Source: Streptomyces iconiensis (GTDB lineage: Bacteria > Actinomycetota > Actinomycetes > Streptomycetales > Streptomycetaceae). From it: a stretch of 64,000 bases of DNA. The DNA lies in contig NZ_JANCPR020000016.1 of NCBI RefSeq assembly GCF_028657195.3, positions 62,001 through 126,000 on the forward strand, in the 5' to 3' direction. The notes under the pieces were generated by a model. That model did not search any database and had not been told where the DNA came from. It worked only from the letters and a program-made list of their open reading frames with translations. Below, in pieces: positions 1-7,206 of the stretch (the stretch's first letter is position 1; each line of letters starts with the position of its first letter). A program made the translations under genes and the position numbers.

Positions 1-364
1 TGTGATCGACACCCTGAACGATCGCGTAGTTGTTGAACATGCCGCCGGACGAGGCACACACGCCCATGGAGATGACCCACTTGGGATTGGGCATCTGGTC
101 GTAGACCTGCCGCAGAACGGGCGCCATCTTCTGACTGACGCGCCCGGCCACGATCATCAGGTCCGCCTGGCGCGGCGAGCCGCGGAAGACCTCCATGCCG
201 AAGCGCGCGAGGTCGTACCTTCCAGCACCCGTCGTCATCATCTCGATGGCGCAGCAGGCGAGTCCGAAGGTCGCCGGGAAAACGGACGATTTACGGGCCG
301 CTCCCGCCAGCTTCTCGACGGTGGTCAGCAGAAATCCGCTCGGCAGTTTCTCTTCAAGTCCCAT
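1..364 (-). CDS. nuoB: NADH-quinone oxidoreductase subunit B (partial, N-terminal part)
   Basis: This is the N-terminal 121 codons of the complex I subunit that carries iron-sulfur cluster N2, next to the quinone site on the cytoplasmic arm. The translation begins MGLEEKLPSGFLLTTVEKLA and contains the family segments FGLACCAIEMM (tandem Cys ligands of N2), DLARFGMEVFRGSPRQAD, and MPNPKWVISMGVCASSGGMF. The rest lies beyond the left edge. It starts 14 bases after the nuoA stop on the same strand, which is the standard nuoA-nuoB order, so it is the second gene of a nuo operon running leftward. Confidence 0.97.
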   Translation of the reverse strand, partial: MGLEEKLPSGFLLTTVEKLAGAARKSSVFPATFGLACCAIEMMTTGAGRYDLARFGMEVFRGSPRQADLMIVAGRVSQKMAPVLRQVYDQMPNPKWVISMGVCASSGGMFNNYAIVQGVDH

Positions 365-378
365 TGCTTACCCTGCCC

Positions 379-738
379 CTAATCCCATTCCAGGCCGCCG
401 CGCCGCCAGTCATAGGCATACGCGATACCGATGAGGGCGACGAAGACCAGCATTTCGACGAGCCCGAACATCCCGAGGGAGTCGAAATGGACGGCCCACG
501 GGTAGAGAAAGACGATTTCGATGTCGAAAATAATGAAGAGCATCGCCGTCAGGTAGTACTTCACCGGGAAGCGTCCGCCTCCGGCTGGCTGCGGCGTGGG
601 CTCGATGCCGCACTCGTATGCCTCCAGCTTGGCCCGGTTGTAGCGCTTGGGGCCCACTTGTGAGGCGGCGACCACGGAGAAGACCGTGAACGCTGCCGCG
701 AGGGCTCCCAGTACGAGGATTGGTGTGTAGACGTTCAC
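379..738 (-). CDS. nuoA: NADH-quinone oxidoreductase subunit A
   Basis: Small membrane subunit of complex I, 119 residues, with three predicted membrane helices. Family signatures are YECGIEPTPQ and a second half with FIIFDIEIVFLYPWAV. The open frame extends upstream to 801, but a GTG at 738 follows an AAGGAG box by about nine bases and gives the usual length, so 738 is chosen. It is the first gene of the leftward nuo operon. A Rex-type operator lies about 85-100 bases upstream, suggesting redox (NADH/NAD+) control. Confidence 0.95.
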   Translation of the reverse strand: MNVYTPILVLGALAAAFTVFSVVAASQVGPKRYNRAKLEAYECGIEPTPQPAGGGRFPVKYYLTAMLFIIFDIEIVFLYPWAVHFDSLGMFGLVEMLVFVALIGIAYAYDWRRGGLEWD

Positions 739-820
739 CGCTCCCGTCTCCTTCCAGGCGTCGACTCTGACTGCCGGCAGACCGCTGGGCCCCCGACCCA
801 CCGCACGAAGATCGCTCCTA

Positions 821-836
821 TGTGAGGCAGTTCACA
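821..836. promoter_or_regulatory. Putative Rex operator (ROP) upstream of nuoA
   Basis: The sequence TGTGAGGCAGTTCACA is an interrupted palindrome with TGTGA and TCACA ends, close to the Streptomyces Rex consensus TGTGAACnnnTTCACA. Rex is an NAD(H)-sensing repressor known from Streptomyces coelicolor to act on cyd and nuo genes. The site is 83 bases upstream of the chosen nuoA start. The match is seen directly; binding is inferred. Confidence 0.7.
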
Positions 837-975
837 AGCCCTGTTCGCAGGCATCTTAAGCCCGGGGCTCTGTGATCTGCGACACGGGGTACGACAACTG
901 CTTTGTGATCTCCACCACCTGACGGTGAATCATCCCGTCGGATGGTCGTAAATCTTCATACGCAAAGCCCACGGA

Positions 976-994
976 TGATCACCACTGGTGATCA
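976..994. promoter_or_regulatory. Perfect 19-bp palindrome, possible operator
   Basis: TGATCACCA and TGGTGATCA flank a single central C, forming a perfect dyad in the nuoA/NlpC divergent region. Symmetry and position suggest a dimeric regulator site. The regulator is not identifiable from sequence. Confidence 0.4.
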
Positions 995-1270
995 ACTCCT
1001 GGTGCTCACAAGGGGTAGGAGCGGGTTGCTTTATCAAGCCTGAGCCTGCACCGGCAAATTCGCGCTGGACACATTCGCCTGCTAGACGCCTGGCCTCCGC
1101 TCGTGCGGTCGTGAACACCGGCACAAGCCACGCTCAAGAAGGTGTGAGAGCGCCGAGATGGGTAATGCGTACTCAATGTCCCCTTCATGCGAAGAGTTGA
1201 GCCTGTCGATGTGAGCTGCGCCACTCGGGAACTCGGCAGCCGCTGACATCTTTGCGTGCGCCGTAGGCCC

Positions 1271-1287
1271 GTGATATTGCCGTGATC
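1271..1287 (+). promoter_or_regulatory. Possible MtrA-type direct repeat
   Basis: Two GTGAT half-sites start 11 bases apart, as expected for OmpR-family regulators. MtrA in actinobacteria binds loose GTnAC direct repeats near cell-wall genes. The spacing fits but the half-sites are imperfect, so this is a weak call. It lies about 175-190 bases before the hydrolase start. Confidence 0.25.
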
Positions 1288-1462
1288 AAAATTCCGGCAT
1301 TGCGGACAACTGCATGGTCACAGCCCCGTAGTTGGGCAATGATCACGGGAAGGTGACGCTCGTCGGACGCCTTTGGGACGGCCAACTGGCCGTGTCCGCG
1401 ACGACTGTGGCGCATCGCACGATTGTTGAGCTGAGGCTCGGGCGCCTGCTAGGCATTCCCCC

Positions 1463-2287
1463 ATGTCCCCGAAAGCTCAGATACCCAGCCACCGGAAGCC
1501 CCGCTCCAGCAAGATGAATACGGCGCTGCGTGCGGGTGTGACGGGCGGCGTCATGGGCACCATCGCTCTCACCGCGGCGGCGACCCCGGCCCTCGCGGCT
1601 GACAAGAACGCACCGACCGAGACCGTCGAGATGCCGACCCTCTCCGGCGACCTGGCGAACTCCACCTCGCGCGCGGCCGAATCGCTCCAGATGACCGCGC
1701 AGCAGTACGAGCTTCAGGAGGCGCAGTCCTCCGCCGCCTCCGAGGCGCGGGAGCAGGCCCAGGAGCACAAGCAGAAGGAAGAGAAGGCGAAGGCCGAGGC
1801 CGCGCGCAAGGCGGAGGCGGCCCGTAAGGCCCGTGCCGTCGCGCAGAAGCAGGCCGCGACGCAGTCCACCGACGACCGCGCCTCGCGCTCCACCGAGCGC
1901 GCCTCGATCAGCACCGCCTCGGCGCCGCAGGGCGGCAACGTCTCCACTGTCATCAACTTCCTCAAGGCGCAGGTCGGCAAGTCCTACGTCATGGGTGCCA
2001 CCGGCCCCTCGGCCTACGACTGCTCGGGGCTGACGGGTGCCGCCTTCAAGCAGGTCGGCGTCGACCTGCCGCGCACCTCGCAGCCGCAGTCCACCTCCGG
2101 CACCCCCGTCTCCCTCGACAACCTCCAGCCCGGCGACCTCCTCTACTGGGGCAGCGCGGGCAGCGCCTACCACGTGGGCGTGTACGTCGGCGGCGGCAAG
2201 TTCATCGGCGCACAGAACTCCTCCACCGGCGTCGTCGAGCGCCCCATGAGCTACGACCAGCCCACCGGCGCGGTCCGCGTCCTCTGA
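1463..2287 (+). CDS. Secreted NlpC/P60 family peptidoglycan endopeptidase
   Basis: A 274-residue secreted cell-wall hydrolase expected to cleave peptidoglycan stem peptides. Residues 1-45 form a long signal peptide with an ALA-type cleavage site just before ADKNAP. Residues about 65-130 form an Ala/Glu/Lys-rich coiled coil. The NlpC/P60 domain fills about 155-274, with the nucleophile Cys187 in YDCSGL and His237 in YHVGVYVG; the third catalytic position appears to be polar (FIGAQN) rather than His. No clear Shine-Dalgarno box precedes 1463; an internal ATG at codon 18 is an alternative start. Next to nuoA, as in other Streptomyces as far as I recall. Confidence 0.9.
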   Translation: MSPKAQIPSHRKPRSSKMNTALRAGVTGGVMGTIALTAAATPALAADKNAPTETVEMPTLSGDLANSTSRAAESLQMTAQQYELQEAQSSAASEAREQAQEHKQKEEKAKAEAARKAEAARKARAVAQKQAATQSTDDRASRSTERASISTASAPQGGNVSTVINFLKAQVGKSYVMGATGPSAYDCSGLTGAAFKQVGVDLPRTSQPQSTSGTPVSLDNLQPGDLLYWGSAGSAYHVGVYVGGGKFIGAQNSSTGVVERPMSYDQPTGAVRVL

Positions 2288-2304
2288 CGCGCTCACCCCA
2301 CACG

Positions 2305-2346
2305 GCGAAGGGCCCCACCGCACGACGGAGCGGTGGGGCCCTTCGC
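2305..2346 (+). terminator. Strong hairpin terminator after the NlpC/P60 gene
   Basis: A perfect 17-bp stem (GCGAAGGGCCCCACCGC and its complement) with an 8-base loop starts 17 bases after the stop codon. There is no T-run, which is usual for Streptomyces terminators. Confidence 0.85.
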
Positions 2347-2349
2347 GTG

Positions 2350-2690
2350 CCCGCACACGGGGCGTTCGCGGCCTGGCGGACGGAGGGCGATTGTGGACCT
2401 GGCGTACGGGGGCCGTTCGCGGGTCTGGCGCACGGGGGGGGCGTTCGCGGGCCTGGCGTACACGGGGCGTTCGTGAGGGCGGGCGCACCCGGAACGTTCG
2501 TGGGGCCGGCGCCGCGCCGATGCTCGTGAGGCCGGGCGCGTACGGACGCCCATGAAGCGCGACGCGTACGGACGCCCGCGAAGGCCGACGCGTACGGACG
2601 CCCGTGAAGGCCGGCACGCGTCCGCCCGTGAACGGCCGGTGCACGCCGACGCCCGTGAAGCCCGGCACGCGTCGCTGAAGCGGGTACAGC
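2350..2690. repeat. Degenerate tandem repeats, period about 25-26 bp
   Basis: The right half carries about six imperfect copies of a unit containing GCGTACGGACGCCCGTGAAG followed by GCC. The left half has copies of a related unit with GCGTTCGCGGGCCTGGCG. Long frames are open in several phases only because of the repeat composition. No gene is supported between the terminator and the IclR gene. Confidence 0.7.
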
Positions 2691-2750
2691 GGGCGGCTCC
2701 AGGCCGGACGCCCCCGGGCCGCCCCCGTCGCCTCCCGTGGCGCTCACGGC

Positions 2751-2833
2751 GTCCCATGGCGCGCTGGGCGCCTCATGGCGTCCCATGGCGCGCTGGGCGC
2801 CTCATGGCGTCCCATGGCGCGCTGGGCGCCTCA
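2751..2833. repeat. Three 29-bp tandem repeats ending in the IclR stop codon
   Basis: The unit begins GTCCCATGGCGCGCTGGGCG and continues CCTCATGGC. Copies lie at 2751-2779, 2780-2808 and 2809-2833 (truncated). The third copy contains the IclR stop codon, so the array has grown directly against the 3' end of that gene. Confidence 0.9.
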
Positions 2834-3727
2834 CAGTCGCCGGGAGACCTCTTCCGCCGCCTGGCGCACCGCGGGCGCGAATTCGCGGAGCTGGTCCTCG
2901 GTGACCAGGAAGACCAGCGAGGAGACGGACACGGCGCCCATCGGATAGCCGTCCGCGTCCAGTACGGGTGCGGCCAGGGAACAGACGCTGGCGTCGGCCT
3001 CCTCGTACTCCGCCGCGTAACCCGCCTCGCGGATCCCGGCCAGTTCCCGCTGGAGGCGTGGCCTGTCGGTGATGGTGCGGGGCGTGCGTGCGGGCAGGCC
3101 CGTGCGGTCGAGCAGTTCCTCCGCCTCGGCGCCTGGAAGGTGCGCGAGGAGCACCTTGCCCGCCGCGCTGGCGTGCAGCGGCAGCGCCATCCCCACCTCC
3201 GTCGCGATGCGGTACGCGTGGCCGGGGTCCACCTTGTGGGTGTAGGTGGCGTGGTCACGGCTGAGCACCGCGAGGTGCACGGCCTGGCCCAGCCGCTGCT
3301 GGAGCGCGCGCAGCACGGCGTCGATGCCGACCGCGTCGTCCGAGAGCACCTGTGCCGCCAGGGCGCGCAGCTGGAAGCCCGTTCCGTAGCGGCCCTCGCC
3401 GTCGGCGACCGCGTAGCCCTCCTCGATGAGGGTGGCCAGGATGCGGTGCGTGCTGGCCTTGGAGACGCCCGCGTACTCCGCGATCTCCTTGAGACGGTGC
3501 GGGAGTTCGGGCCGCGCGACCGCCTGGAGCACGCGCAGCGCCTTCGCGACGGAATTTACGGCGTGCCCGGCTTGCACCGCGTCACCGGCCCGCACCTGCA
3601 CAGGGCTGCCGCCGCGCGCAGAGCTGGCGTCGCGCACGGGGTTCCCGTCACGCACAGGGTTCCCGTCGCGCGCCGAGCTCTCAGCCCGCGCCGGCTTCTC
3701 GGCGTGCACCGGCTTCTCGCGATCCAT
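2831..3727 (-). CDS. IclR family transcriptional regulator
   Basis: A 298-residue regulator. Residues about 58-115 carry the winged helix (NSVAKALRVLQAVA, then GVSKASTHRILATL) and the remainder is the IclR effector domain (ALPLHASAAGKVLLAHL, then EEADASVCSLAAPV). An N-terminal stretch of about 50 residues holds near-tandem copies of RDGNPV and is probably disordered. An upstream in-frame start exists at 3784, but ATG 3727 has a GGAGGG box just ahead. It is divergent from the amidohydrolase operon with operator-like dyads between them, so it most likely controls that operon and itself; the effector is unknown. Confidence 0.92.
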   Translation of the reverse strand: MDREKPVHAEKPARAESSARDGNPVRDGNPVRDASSARGGSPVQVRAGDAVQAGHAVNSVAKALRVLQAVARPELPHRLKEIAEYAGVSKASTHRILATLIEEGYAVADGEGRYGTGFQLRALAAQVLSDDAVGIDAVLRALQQRLGQAVHLAVLSRDHATYTHKVDPGHAYRIATEVGMALPLHASAAGKVLLAHLPGAEAEELLDRTGLPARTPRTITDRPRLQRELAGIREAGYAAEYEEADASVCSLAAPVLDADGYPMGAVSVSSLVFLVTEDQLREFAPAVRQAAEEVSRRL

Positions 3728-3766
3728 TGACCCTCCGCACCCCATCCGGTTAGCTTGCCTGCGATC

Positions 3767-3814
3767 CGTTCTCCGGAACGTCAATCTACTCTACGGAACG
3801 GCTGGTCGGTTCCG
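3767..3814. promoter_or_regulatory. Paired inverted repeats, probable IclR operators
   Basis: Two dyads share the same core: CGTTC-TCCG-GAACG at 3767-3780, and CGGAAC and GTTCCG separated by nine bases at 3794-3814. They lie between the divergent IclR and amidohydrolase starts. IclR-family operators are often GGAA/TTCC-containing dyads, so this is the natural binding region. Binding itself is inferred. Confidence 0.55.
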
Positions 3815-3861
3815 CAGACGCATCGTGCCCTCTCACCCACGCTTGCGAAAGGCAGCCGTCC

Positions 3862-5049
3862 ATGTATGAACTCCTCGTCTCAGGCGGCCTGTTGGCCGAC
3901 CCCGAGCGCGGTACGACGGAGCCCGGCGACCTGGCCGTGCACGAGGGCCGTATCGCGGCCACCGGCGCTCCCGGCAGCCTCCAGGGCCGCGAAACCCTCG
4001 ATGCGGACGGCCTGTTGGTCACGCCAGGACTCATCGACCTGCACACCCACGTCTACGCCGACCGCACAGGACTCGGCGTCGACGCCGACGCGGTCGGCGT
4101 GCGACAGGGCGTCACCACCGTGGTGGACGCCGGGAGTTGCGGCAGCGACGACTGGCCGCACTTCAGGGACCACGTGGTGGCCGGCGCCGTCACCCGCGTC
4201 CTGAGCTGGCTCAACATCTCCCGGCACGGGCTCGTGCGGGGCCACCGTGAACTCGCGGGCGGCGCACGGGACATCGACACCGCCGGTACGTCGGCCGTGC
4301 TCGCCGCACACCGCGGCACCGTGCGCGGCATCAAGGTGCGGATGAGCCGTTCCGTGCTCGGCGGAAGCGGGCTCGCGCCGCTGCGCACCGCGAAGGAGAC
4401 CGCAGGCGCCCACGGCCTCCCCGTGATGGTGCACGTCGGCAACGAACCGCCCGCGCTGGCCGACGTCCTGGACCTGCTCGGGCACGGTGACGTGGTCACC
4501 CACGCCTTCCACGGCAAGGACGGCGGCCTCTTCGGGCCGGCCGGGCTGCTCCCCGAGGCGGGCGCCGCGGTCGAGCGGGGCGTCCGTTTCGATGTCGGGC
4601 ACGGGAGCGCCAGCTTCGCCTTCCGTACGGCGGAACGGGCGTTGGAGGCCGGTATCCGGCCGTACACCGCCAGTACGGACCTGCACTGCCGCAATGTCGA
4701 CGGGCCCGTGCACTCCCTGACCAGCACCCTCAGCAAGCTGCTCGCGCTCGGCATGCCCCTCACGGAGGTGCTCGCGTGCGCCACCACGCGGGCGGCGCGG
4801 GTGCTCGGACTCGACGGCGAACTGGGCACGCTGCGCACCGGCGCCGCCGCCGACCTCAGCCTGCTGCGGCTGCGCGAGGCGCCCGTCACCTTCACCGACG
4901 CCACCGGGGAGCGGCGCGAGGGCCGCAGGTCGCTCGTCCCGTACGCCGTCGTACGCGCGGGAGTTCCGTACCCCGTACGGCAGGACGCACCGCCGGCCTC
5001 CCCCACGACCGCACGACCGACGACCCCCACAGGAGAGCCCGCCGGATGA
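3862..5049 (+). CDS. Amidohydrolase/deacetylase (EF_0837/AHA_3915-like)
   Basis: A 395-residue metal-dependent amidohydrolase. Visible metal and active-site residues are His61 and His63 in DLHTH, Lys158 in GIKVRMS (position of a carbamylated Lys), His191 in VMVHVGNE, His214 in VTHAFHGK and Asp273 in TASTDLHC. Close relatives sit in conserved clusters with the same PRD, SFCGS and DUF4310-4312 partners, as recalled from the EF_0829-EF_0839 locus of Enterococcus. In this operon it would remove an N-acyl group before the DgaE lyase acts. The substrate is not determinable from sequence. Its stop overlaps the next start (ATGA). Confidence 0.88.
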   Translation: MYELLVSGGLLADPERGTTEPGDLAVHEGRIAATGAPGSLQGRETLDADGLLVTPGLIDLHTHVYADRTGLGVDADAVGVRQGVTTVVDAGSCGSDDWPHFRDHVVAGAVTRVLSWLNISRHGLVRGHRELAGGARDIDTAGTSAVLAAHRGTVRGIKVRMSRSVLGGSGLAPLRTAKETAGAHGLPVMVHVGNEPPALADVLDLLGHGDVVTHAFHGKDGGLFGPAGLLPEAGAAVERGVRFDVGHGSASFAFRTAERALEAGIRPYTASTDLHCRNVDGPVHSLTSTLSKLLALGMPLTEVLACATTRAARVLGLDGELGTLRTGAAADLSLLRLREAPVTFTDATGERREGRRSLVPYAVVRAGVPYPVRQDAPPASPTTARPTTPTGEPAG

Positions 5050-5438
5050 TCCACCTGACCGAGCGGCTGGCCGAGACCGTCGCGGACAGCTCCGCGCCCG
5101 TGGACGCCGCCGACCGCGCCGACCTCGGCGAGCTGCTGCCGCTCGTCCAGTACGAGGCCGATCAGCAGGGCCTCGCCCTCGACGACGAACGGCTGCTGGC
5201 CGTCGCCGTGCACTGCCTCGCCTTCGCGCGGCGCGTACGCGGGGGCGAGTACCTGGACCCACTCGGCGACGAGCTGTACACGGAGGTGCCCGCCGACCGG
5301 CTGGCCGCTGCCCGGCACCTGATCGACACCTACTGCGGACCACGCGGCTACACCGCACCCGACAGCGAAGTCCTGCTGCTCGCCCTCCACTTCGAAGTGG
5401 CCAGGCGCAGCGGCGACACCTGCGAGAACCCGACATGA
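5046..5438 (+). CDS. PRD domain protein (EF_0829/AHA_3910 family)
   Basis: A 130-residue single PTS regulation domain without any DNA- or RNA-binding part. The conserved PRD histidines appear as His56 in VAVHCLAF and His115 in LLALHFEVA. PRDs are normally phosphorylated on His by HPr or an EIIB, so a stand-alone PRD beside an HPr-fused enzyme suggests a phospho-relay sensor or adaptor. It overlaps the amidohydrolase by four bases. A 119-base spacer with short Asp/Pro/Ala-type repeats follows. Confidence 0.85.
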   Translation: MIHLTERLAETVADSSAPVDAADRADLGELLPLVQYEADQQGLALDDERLLAVAVHCLAFARRVRGGEYLDPLGDELYTEVPADRLAAARHLIDTYCGPRGYTAPDSEVLLLALHFEVARRSGDTCENPT

Positions 5439-5557
5439 GACGGGGCACGCGACCGGACAGAAGACCAGACATCGGACCGGACATCAGAGCCGAAGCGGCA
5501 GCCGATGCGACAGCCGATGCGATGGATGAGACGAGAGACGACAAGGGGAACGGGACC

Positions 5558-5923
5558 ATGACAGTGAAGATCGTGATCGGGCACCGGCTGGGCAAGGGAC
5601 AGGCAGTCGCCGACGGTATTCGCGCCGCGGGCGGCGAACCCGTGCTGATACCTGGCCCAGGCGCCGACATGAAGGTCGGCGATGTGATGGCGGCCGAGGA
5701 AGCGGCGCTCGGCATCTCCTTCTGCGGCAGCGGCGGCGCGGGCGCGGTGACCGCGAAGGCGAAGTACGGGCACGAGATCGAGTTCGGCATGCGCTCGGCC
5801 CAGGCCGGGGTGACGGCCGTCGAGCAGGGCCGTACGGTCCTCGGCTTCGGCTTCCTCGACAGCGAGGAGCTGGGCTACGCGGTGACCGAGGCGCTGCTCA
5901 AGAAGCTGGGAGAGACCGCATGA
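5558..5923 (+). CDS. Glycine-rich SFCGS family protein (EF_0830-like)
   Basis: A 121-residue soluble protein of unknown function with the hallmark SFCGSGGAGA at residues 54-63; Cys56 is the candidate reactive residue. The N-terminus MTVKIVIGHRLGKG looks like the first strand and loop of an alpha/beta fold. An upstream in-frame start exists at 5435, but ATG 5558 follows a GGGGA box and begins at the conserved part. Size and a Cys in a glycine-rich loop are compatible with a PTS EIIB-like role, but that is inference only. Its stop overlaps the DUF4312 start. Confidence 0.85.
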   Translation: MTVKIVIGHRLGKGQAVADGIRAAGGEPVLIPGPGADMKVGDVMAAEEAALGISFCGSGGAGAVTAKAKYGHEIEFGMRSAQAGVTAVEQGRTVLGFGFLDSEELGYAVTEALLKKLGETA

Positions 5924-6255
5924 AGCACACGGCTCAGGTGCTGAGGCTCACCGGTTCGGGGCCCACGCGGCACAAGGCGTTCGCCGATGCCATGGGGCAG
6001 GTGCAGCGCGCGGCGGGCGCGAGGACGACGGGGGTGTGCTTCCGCGTCGAGCCCGTCGGCCTTGAGGTCGTCGAGGCCGTGGAGCGGCGGTGGACGGAAC
6101 GGTTTCTCGGGCTGCTCTTCGCCAGGACCCGTCAGCGCTTCGAGCTGACGCTGAAGATCGAGGTGCGCGTGGCGTCCCTGGATCTGGACGCACTCGACTT
6201 CACCGTGCGCGAGGAGCGGCTCACCCCGGTCCAACACGCGCTGCACATGAGATGA
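5920..6255 (+). CDS. DUF4312 family protein (EF_0831-like)
   Basis: A 111-residue soluble protein of unknown function, with no signal peptide or membrane segment. It starts with KHTAQVLRLTGSG and contains a basic stretch near the middle. Translationally coupled to the SFCGS gene by an ATGA overlap, which argues that both products act together. Identification rests on position in the conserved cluster and general sequence look. Confidence 0.78.
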   Translation: MKHTAQVLRLTGSGPTRHKAFADAMGQVQRAAGARTTGVCFRVEPVGLEVVEAVERRWTERFLGLLFARTRQRFELTLKIEVRVASLDLDALDFTVREERLTPVQHALHMR

Positions 6256-6398
6256 GCGGCCGTCTCCTGCGGCGTCTACACCGCCGTCTCCGCCACCGTC
6301 TCGCGGGGAGCGACGGCGGCCCCCGAATCCCCTTGAACCGCACCGGTCACCGGCCCGTCAGCGGCCCGTCCGTGACCGACTCCGCGAGGTGAATCCCG

Positions 6399-7190
6399 TT
6401 GCCCCAGACCCTCATCGTCCTGATGGAGTCGGCCGTCATCGGCGCGCTCATCGGCTTCGGTGCCTCGGCGGGTGTGGCCCGTATGTTCCACGCGCCCAAG
6501 GTGCAGGGCATGGGCGCGTTCCGGACGCTCGGTGAGCTGAACGCCTGTGAGAACGACCCCATCGCCCACTTCTCGTTCGGCTTCGGCTTCTTCTTCAACG
6601 CCTGGGCCAGCGCGGTCGGCGCCGGCGCGCTCACCGGCGACGTGGACCACCGCATCGTGCCGCACTGGGCAGCCGCGCTGTCCATGGCCAAGAACCGCAA
6701 CCTCGCGGAGACCCTGCACAATCCGCGGCGCATGGCCTTCTGCGGCGCGGGAGTCGGCATGGTGCTGATCTCGGTGCTGAACACCAGCGCGGCATCTGTG
6801 CCCGGCTCGCTCCAGAAGGTCGCCGCCGAGGTGCTGGGTCCGGCCTCGGAATGGCTGATCAACCCCGTGATGCCGATCATCTTCTGGATGGCCGCCATCG
6901 ACGCGGGACGGCGCACAGGCGGCTGGGGCACCGTGCTCGGCGGCCTCGCGCACGTCGTGATGGGCAACGCCGTGCCCGGCATCGTGCTGGGCATCGTCGT
7001 CGGCAAGGCGCTGGACGACCTGGGCAGGACCCGGCTGACCCGCGTCCTCGTCGGAGCCGTGATCGCGCTCTTCGTCATCAGCGGCATCCTGCGCGGCGTC
7101 GACCTCCAGCTGCTGGAACAGATGAAGGTCCATGTCCCGGACTGGCTGGCCCAGTTCCACAAGACCACCGGCACCACCCCGACGGACTGA
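6399..7190 (+). CDS. DUF4311 family membrane protein (EF_0832-like)
   Basis: A 263-residue polytopic membrane protein with about six hydrophobic segments. It probably forms the membrane channel together with DUF4310. A TTG start at 6399 follows GAGGTGA by seven bases, and no ATG or GTG gives a better fit. Segments ACENDPIAHFSFGFGFFF and NPVMPIIFWMAAIDAG are typical of this poorly studied family. Length is close to that of mannose-family PTS EIIC proteins, a size analogy only. The 143 bases between it and DUF4312 hold no gene. Confidence 0.82.
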   Translation: MPQTLIVLMESAVIGALIGFGASAGVARMFHAPKVQGMGAFRTLGELNACENDPIAHFSFGFGFFFNAWASAVGAGALTGDVDHRIVPHWAAALSMAKNRNLAETLHNPRRMAFCGAGVGMVLISVLNTSAASVPGSLQKVAAEVLGPASEWLINPVMPIIFWMAAIDAGRRTGGWGTVLGGLAHVVMGNAVPGIVLGIVVGKALDDLGRTRLTRVLVGAVIALFVISGILRGVDLQLLEQMKVHVPDWLAQFHKTTGTTPTD

Positions 7191-7206
7191 GAGGCAGGGC
7201 AGACGT

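Larger units (their letters stand above)
739..1462. other. Intergenic promoter region between nuoA and the NlpC/P60 gene
   Basis: This 724-base stretch separates two divergent genes. Several short open frames occur, but none shows the GC-rich third positions seen in neighbouring genes, and base composition is less GC-rich than the flanks. It holds the putative Rex operator, a perfect 19-bp palindrome and a direct repeat like an MtrA box. No c-di-AMP (ydaO-type) riboswitch core could be recognised, although such elements precede some cell-wall hydrolase genes in Streptomyces. Confidence 0.7.

Noticed and set aside
930..1415. Several 60-75-codon frames in the nuoA/NlpC gap
   Set aside because: Third codon positions are not GC-biased and no frame has a ribosome site; the region looks regulatory.
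1180..1462. c-di-AMP (ydaO-type) riboswitch before the NlpC/P60 gene
   Set aside because: Such riboswitches precede some Streptomyces cell-wall hydrolase genes, but the conserved core segments could not be found here by eye.
2347..2830. Open frames through the repeat region
   Set aside because: They result from repeat units without stops; sequence is low complexity and no ribosome site or domain is visible.
2751..2833. CRISPR array
   Set aside because: Units are directly tandem without unique spacers; the same holds for the 7-, 16-, 23-, 24- and 26-bp arrays.
3880..5790. 636-codon open frame antisense to the amidohydrolase, PRD and SFCGS genes
   Set aside because: It is rich in Arg, Ala, Gly and Pro, has no domain and exists only because high-GC genes leave the opposite frame open.
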